This document shows, piece by piece, positions 6,582-8,867 of a stretch of 8,867 nucleotides of DNA; within the stretch, counting starts at the first letter, position 1; every line of letters starts with the position of its first letter. The stretch comes from Caldifarciminota bacterium 4484_100 (GTDB lineage: Bacteria; Hydrothermota; Tepidihabitantia; SM23-42): assembly GCA_002049785.1 (NCBI GenBank), contig MUKB01000036.1, positions 1 through 8,867 of the forward strand, given 5' to 3'. The notes beneath the pieces were generated by a model. The model did no database searches. It was not told the origin of the DNA and saw only the letters and a list, made by a program, of their open reading frames with translations. Position numbers and translations under genes: made by a program.

Positions 6582-7808
6582 TTAAACCAGCAACCTGAGT
6601 GTTAATAAAAATAGAAATATACCTGATATATCACCGATGCTTGTAATCAAAGGCGCGACAACATTACTCGGGTCCAGATGTATCCTTTTTGAAAGGGATG
6701 CAATTACGAAAGAAATCACACTGGTTCCAAAACTGAGCGGGATGAGATTGAGCCCGGTGAGCATCAATAGAAAGAGAAAATTGGATTGACCAATATGGAG
6801 TAATCGGGCAGAGAAGTGTGAAATTACTGCAATGGGAATGATTAAGATAAGGGAGAGTATAAATGCGGCAAGGAGGTTTTTCCAGACATAACTATTCCAG
6901 TGAAATGGACGTGTGTAGCCGATGTAGATTCCTGAGGTGAGACGCATCCCTGAGATGCAACCGATGCTACCTCCTTTTGAGATGAGCTGAGGCAGTAGAA
7001 CAAGTAGATACGGAGCAGCCCCGAAAGTTGATTCATGGGAATGGAGAAACAATCCCGCAAAGATACCAAGCACCCCGCAGATTATAATAATCGGGCTACT
7101 TTGGAAGAATATTCTACTAAACCTGTAGCGTGTAGGAAACGACTCTTTTATAACGAGAAGGGAGATGATGAGAAGACTCAAATCCGGAAGGTTGAGTTTC
7201 TGCACCACACTGGCAGCGAAAAAGAGTGAAAGCATTGCAACCCCATCACCCAGAACTGCGATTGCTGGAGATATTATGTCATCCGGGTCGATCGACCTGC
7301 GGAACGCAAATATAGAAAGAAATAGTGTAAAGGGAATCATTACGATGCTGGAGATTCCTCCGCTGATAAATCCGATCAATGTCAGTTTGACAATCCCGGC
7401 TGATGGAAGGTGGAGTAACAGACAGAGAAGATGGGCAAGGATTCCGAAGAAGGCGGAGAAGGAGAAACTCAATGATAGGGCACTGAAGATATTATTGAAT
7501 AGAATCGGGCTCATCTTAAACGAAGGTCTTATCAGACCGAGATGGAGCATCGTGCTCAATCTCGAGCCGAATGATATCCCGACATCACCCCTCAGGTCGA
7601 GTATTGCAGGAACCAATACCATAACCCCGGGGATGATCAGCAGAACCCCTTCCATTTTACCCAGAACCGAGCCTGCAAATGCACTACCAAATATGGTGAG
7701 TAATAATAGGGGACCAGCTTCTCTGATTACCTTACTTAGAATCTTTTGCTTTCTTCTCCGCCTTCTCTTTTTTCTTCGCATACTCGAGCATCTTTCTGAT
7801 TGCAACAT
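6582..7808 (-). CDS. two-repeat MgtE/SLC41-type divalent cation transporter
   Basis: This inner-membrane protein carries two MgtE-type membrane domains in tandem and no MgtE N or CBS domain, as in the SLC41 arrangement. The halves match internally: PGVMVLVPAILDLRGDVG (60-77) with PYLLVLLPQLISKGGSIG (266-283), and DPDDIISPAIAVLGD (174-188) with DPSNVVAPLITSIGD (379-393). The acidic residues D188 and D393 resemble the conserved pore acid of MgtE. About ten hydrophobic segments are visible. The likely substrate is Mg2+ or another divalent cation, inferred from family. The N-terminus is very basic (RRKKRRRRRKQK, 11-22), fitting a cytoplasmic end. The chosen ATG has AAAAGG 5 nt upstream; an ATG at 7779-7781 is the alternative. 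No later ATG, GTG or TTG precedes the first membrane segment, so overlap with the upstream PhoU/RCK_C gene is unavoidable. mutM follows after 3 nt. Confidence 0.85.
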   Translation of the reverse strand: MLQSERCSSMRRKKRRRRRKQKILSKVIREAGPLLLLTIFGSAFAGSVLGKMEGVLLIIPGVMVLVPAILDLRGDVGISFGSRLSTMLHLGLIRPSFKMSPILFNNIFSALSLSFSFSAFFGILAHLLCLLLHLPSAGIVKLTLIGFISGGISSIVMIPFTLFLSIFAFRRSIDPDDIISPAIAVLGDGVAMLSLFFAASVVQKLNLPDLSLLIISLLVIKESFPTRYRFSRIFFQSSPIIIICGVLGIFAGLFLHSHESTFGAAPYLLVLLPQLISKGGSIGCISGMRLTSGIYIGYTRPFHWNSYVWKNLLAAFILSLILIIPIAVISHFSARLLHIGQSNFLFLLMLTGLNLIPLSFGTSVISFVIASLSKRIHLDPSNVVAPLITSIGDISGIFLFLLTLRLLV

Positions 7809-8331
7809 CCTTACCTTTTACAAAGATAATATCACCTGCTCTCAACACGGTCTTCGAATTGGGTTCAAATATCCAGTCGCCGTTGCGTAGTATCGCACGA
7901 ATCATAAAACCGGTCCTTTCCGGTATCTTTGCCTTTTCTAAGGATTGACCTTCAATCTCTGAATCTTTCTCTACTTCAATCCTTCTGATGATTGTATCCC
8001 TTCGATAGGCGGCTTCAATGATTGGATGGACACCCCGGGAGACAATTTCGACCATATCATCAATACCGTCAGATATCTCCTTCACCGCAACACCGAGCTG
8101 GAGAATCGAGGCAAGCTGTGGTATCTCATCTTTATTTATGCCCTTTGCCACATAGATGGCTGAGATTCTCATCTGAAATGTCAGTTCAGCGATCTCCCTT
8201 TTTATGTGTGCCACATCCTGAGCCAAGACCATATCATCCTGTAAAACTGCAGCATAACCGAGTTCAATCATCAGATCGGACAGGTCCCTCATCCTTATCA
8301 ACATCTCTTTGAGGGTTTTTATCTCTCTCAT
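7732..8331 (-). CDS. PhoU-like helical domain plus RCK_C (TrkA-C) domain regulatory protein
   Basis: This soluble 199-residue protein has two parts. Residues 5 to about 112 form a helical PhoU-like half with heptad-like runs (LSDLMIELGYAAVL, 17-30; LASILQLGVAVKEISDGIDD, 73-92). Residues about 117-182 form an RCK_C/TrkA-C domain: SEIEGQSLEKAKIPERTG, then IRAILRNGDWIFEPNSKTVL and RAGDIIFVKG. RCK_C domains bind ligands and gate K+ channels and other transporters; there is no nucleotide-binding RCK_N domain here. It sits directly ahead of, and overlaps, the MgtE/SLC41-type transporter gene, so I infer that it regulates that transporter. The C-terminal tail KKKEKAEKKAKDSK is lysine rich. A full AAGGAGG ribosome site (8337-8343), 5 nt from the ATG, fixes the start. 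It leads the unit that continues through the transporter to mutM. Confidence 0.85.
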   Translation of the reverse strand: MREIKTLKEMLIRMRDLSDLMIELGYAAVLQDDMVLAQDVAHIKREIAELTFQMRISAIYVAKGINKDEIPQLASILQLGVAVKEISDGIDDMVEIVSRGVHPIIEAAYRRDTIIRRIEVEKDSEIEGQSLEKAKIPERTGFMIRAILRNGDWIFEPNSKTVLRAGDIIFVKGKDVAIRKMLEYAKKKEKAEKKAKDSK

Positions 8332-8336
8332 TGAGA

Positions 8337-8343
8337 CCTCCTT
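8337..8343 (-). promoter_or_regulatory. strong Shine-Dalgarno site of the PhoU/RCK_C gene
   Basis: AAGGAGG on the minus strand, 5 nt ahead of the ATG at 8329-8331. It is the strongest ribosome site in the window and contrasts with valS and mutM, which lack one. Confidence 0.85.
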
Positions 8344-8374
8344 ACTATGAAATTGAGAATCTTTTCCAAAAACA

Positions 8375-8402
8375 ATTGTATTTGATTTTCTATAAAATGC
8401 AA
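8375..8402 (-). promoter_or_regulatory. predicted promoter of the PhoU/RCK_C-transporter-mutM unit
   Basis: The minus strand has TTGCAT (8397-8402, four of six to TTGACA), a 16-nt spacer and TACAAT (8375-8380, five of six to TATAAT). A start near 8368 would give a leader of about 37 nt that contains the AAGGAGG site. Confidence 0.5.
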
Positions 8403-8425
8403 GAGCCTCATCTCTTTATTGTGTA

Positions 8426-8431
8426 TATAAT
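8426..8431 (+). promoter_or_regulatory. candidate -10 element for the C25-propeptide gene
   Basis: A perfect TATAAT lies 16 nt before the GTG start, within the run TGTATATAAT. No good -35 lies 16-18 nt upstream, so this rests on one hexamer. A start near 8438 would place the ribosome site at the very 5' end of the mRNA. A second possible -10, TATAAA, is at 8391-8396. Confidence 0.3.
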
Positions 8432-8447
8432 TCATAGTGGAGAAGGT

Positions 8448-8867
8448 GTGAAGAGAGCCCTTTTATTCGGGTTATTTCCCTTTTATGCCCTGGCATCGGT
8501 TATAAACTATGATGTTCCAGTTCAGGATGTCAAATATCAGATAACCACAGTCGATGGGTATACCAGGATTATCGCCCCTGGTGGTTTTTCTTATCAGAAA
8601 CCAGGATACCCGGAACTACCTGCGGTGGGCTTCAATTATCTCCTACCACAGGGTTATAGACTGAAGACGGTCAGGGTTATCGATTCTATCTGGGAGATAA
8701 TCCCGGGAAGTTTTTATATCTATCCAAAACAAAAAGAGCATCTCATCGGCGAGAAATGTCAATTCACTGAACCGATAAAGACAATTTATGAAGCCGATAC
8801 TTTCATACCCGGTCAGATTATTTTATCCGCTGTTTCCGGAAATCTCAGGGGTTATCCGATTGCACAG
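8448..8867 (+). CDS. secreted protein with C25 (gingipain-type) propeptide, N-terminal part (3' end outside window)
   Basis: The frame runs open from a GTG at 8448 to the window end, giving 140 residues. GGAGAAGG at 8439-8446 supports the start. A signal peptide is clear: KR at 2-3, hydrophobic LLFGLFPFY at 5-13, and the cut motif Ala-Leu-Ala at 14-16. The mature start resembles the C25 peptidase propeptide: YQKPGYPELPAVGFNYLLPQ (49-68), then GYRLKTVRV (69-77) and IPGSFYIYPK (85-94), matching 'G.P.LP.......P.g..v.v' with the following 'pG.y.i.P'. Such propeptides cap gingipain-like cysteine proteases, often in large exported proteins that carry a C-terminal sorting domain. The catalytic His/Cys region lies beyond the window, so protease activity is inferred. 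It diverges from the PhoU/RCK_C unit. A propeptide-like domain in a non-protease surface protein is possible. Confidence 0.75.
   Translation, partial: MKRALLFGLFPFYALASVINYDVPVQDVKYQITTVDGYTRIIAPGGFSYQKPGYPELPAVGFNYLLPQGYRLKTVRVIDSIWEIIPGSFYIYPKQKEHLIGEKCQFTEPIKTIYEADTFIPGQIILSAVSGNLRGYPIAQ

Noticed and set aside
7165..7890. 241-codon open frame on + strand opposite the transporter and PhoU/RCK_C genes
   Set aside because: It is the complement of two well-supported coding regions; its product has no recognisable domain and its length follows from few stops in the complement.
8332..8447. Riboswitch or small RNA in the divergent gap
   Set aside because: Only 116 bp; no GC-rich stems or known aptamer motif found by eye. 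Promoter elements account for what is visible.

Overview
The window holds nine protein-coding genes and almost no non-coding DNA. It reads as chromosomal housekeeping sequence of an uncultured, moderately AT-rich bacterium. No mobile element, CRISPR array, tRNA or rRNA gene was seen. Bacterial NAD-dependent DNA ligase and Fpg/MutM rule out an archaeon. A gingipain-type (C25) secreted protease propeptide, a DUF5683-like envelope protein, and a PhoU/RCK_C protein beside an MgtE-type transporter suggest a Gram-negative lineage near the FCB group or candidate phylum WOR-3. That placement is inference only.

Layout. Bases 1-857 (+): the 3' end of ligA, overlapping a small ComFB-family gene by 4 nt. 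Bases 854-5710 (-): a tightly overlapped unit read valS, a membrane-anchored OmpA/MotB-like small protein, a DUF5683-like small protein, then hutH. Its last gene converges on comFB, with the stop codons overlapping by 4 nt. Bases 5754-8331 (-): a second unit read PhoU/RCK_C protein, two-repeat MgtE/SLC41-type cation transporter, mutM. Bases 8332-8447: the only sizeable intergenic gap (116 bp), a divergent promoter region. Bases 8448-8867 (+): the N-terminus of a secreted protein with a C25-type propeptide, cut by the window end. No gene-free stretch exceeds 300 bases.

How the genes relate. ligA and mutM are DNA repair and replication genes, and valS is translation. The PhoU/RCK_C protein and the transporter look like a regulator-pore pair for divalent cations. 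The two small envelope proteins between valS and hutH have no recognised job. hutH has a complete catalytic set but no other histidine-utilisation gene is visible.

The most notable signals are: a strong promoter in the 43-bp mutM-valS gap whose predicted start falls on the valS ATG, implying a leaderless mRNA; a forced out-of-frame overlap of at least 50 nt that encodes basic tails in both the PhoU/RCK_C protein and the transporter; and an OmpA/MotB-like domain that seems to lack its peptidoglycan-binding loop.
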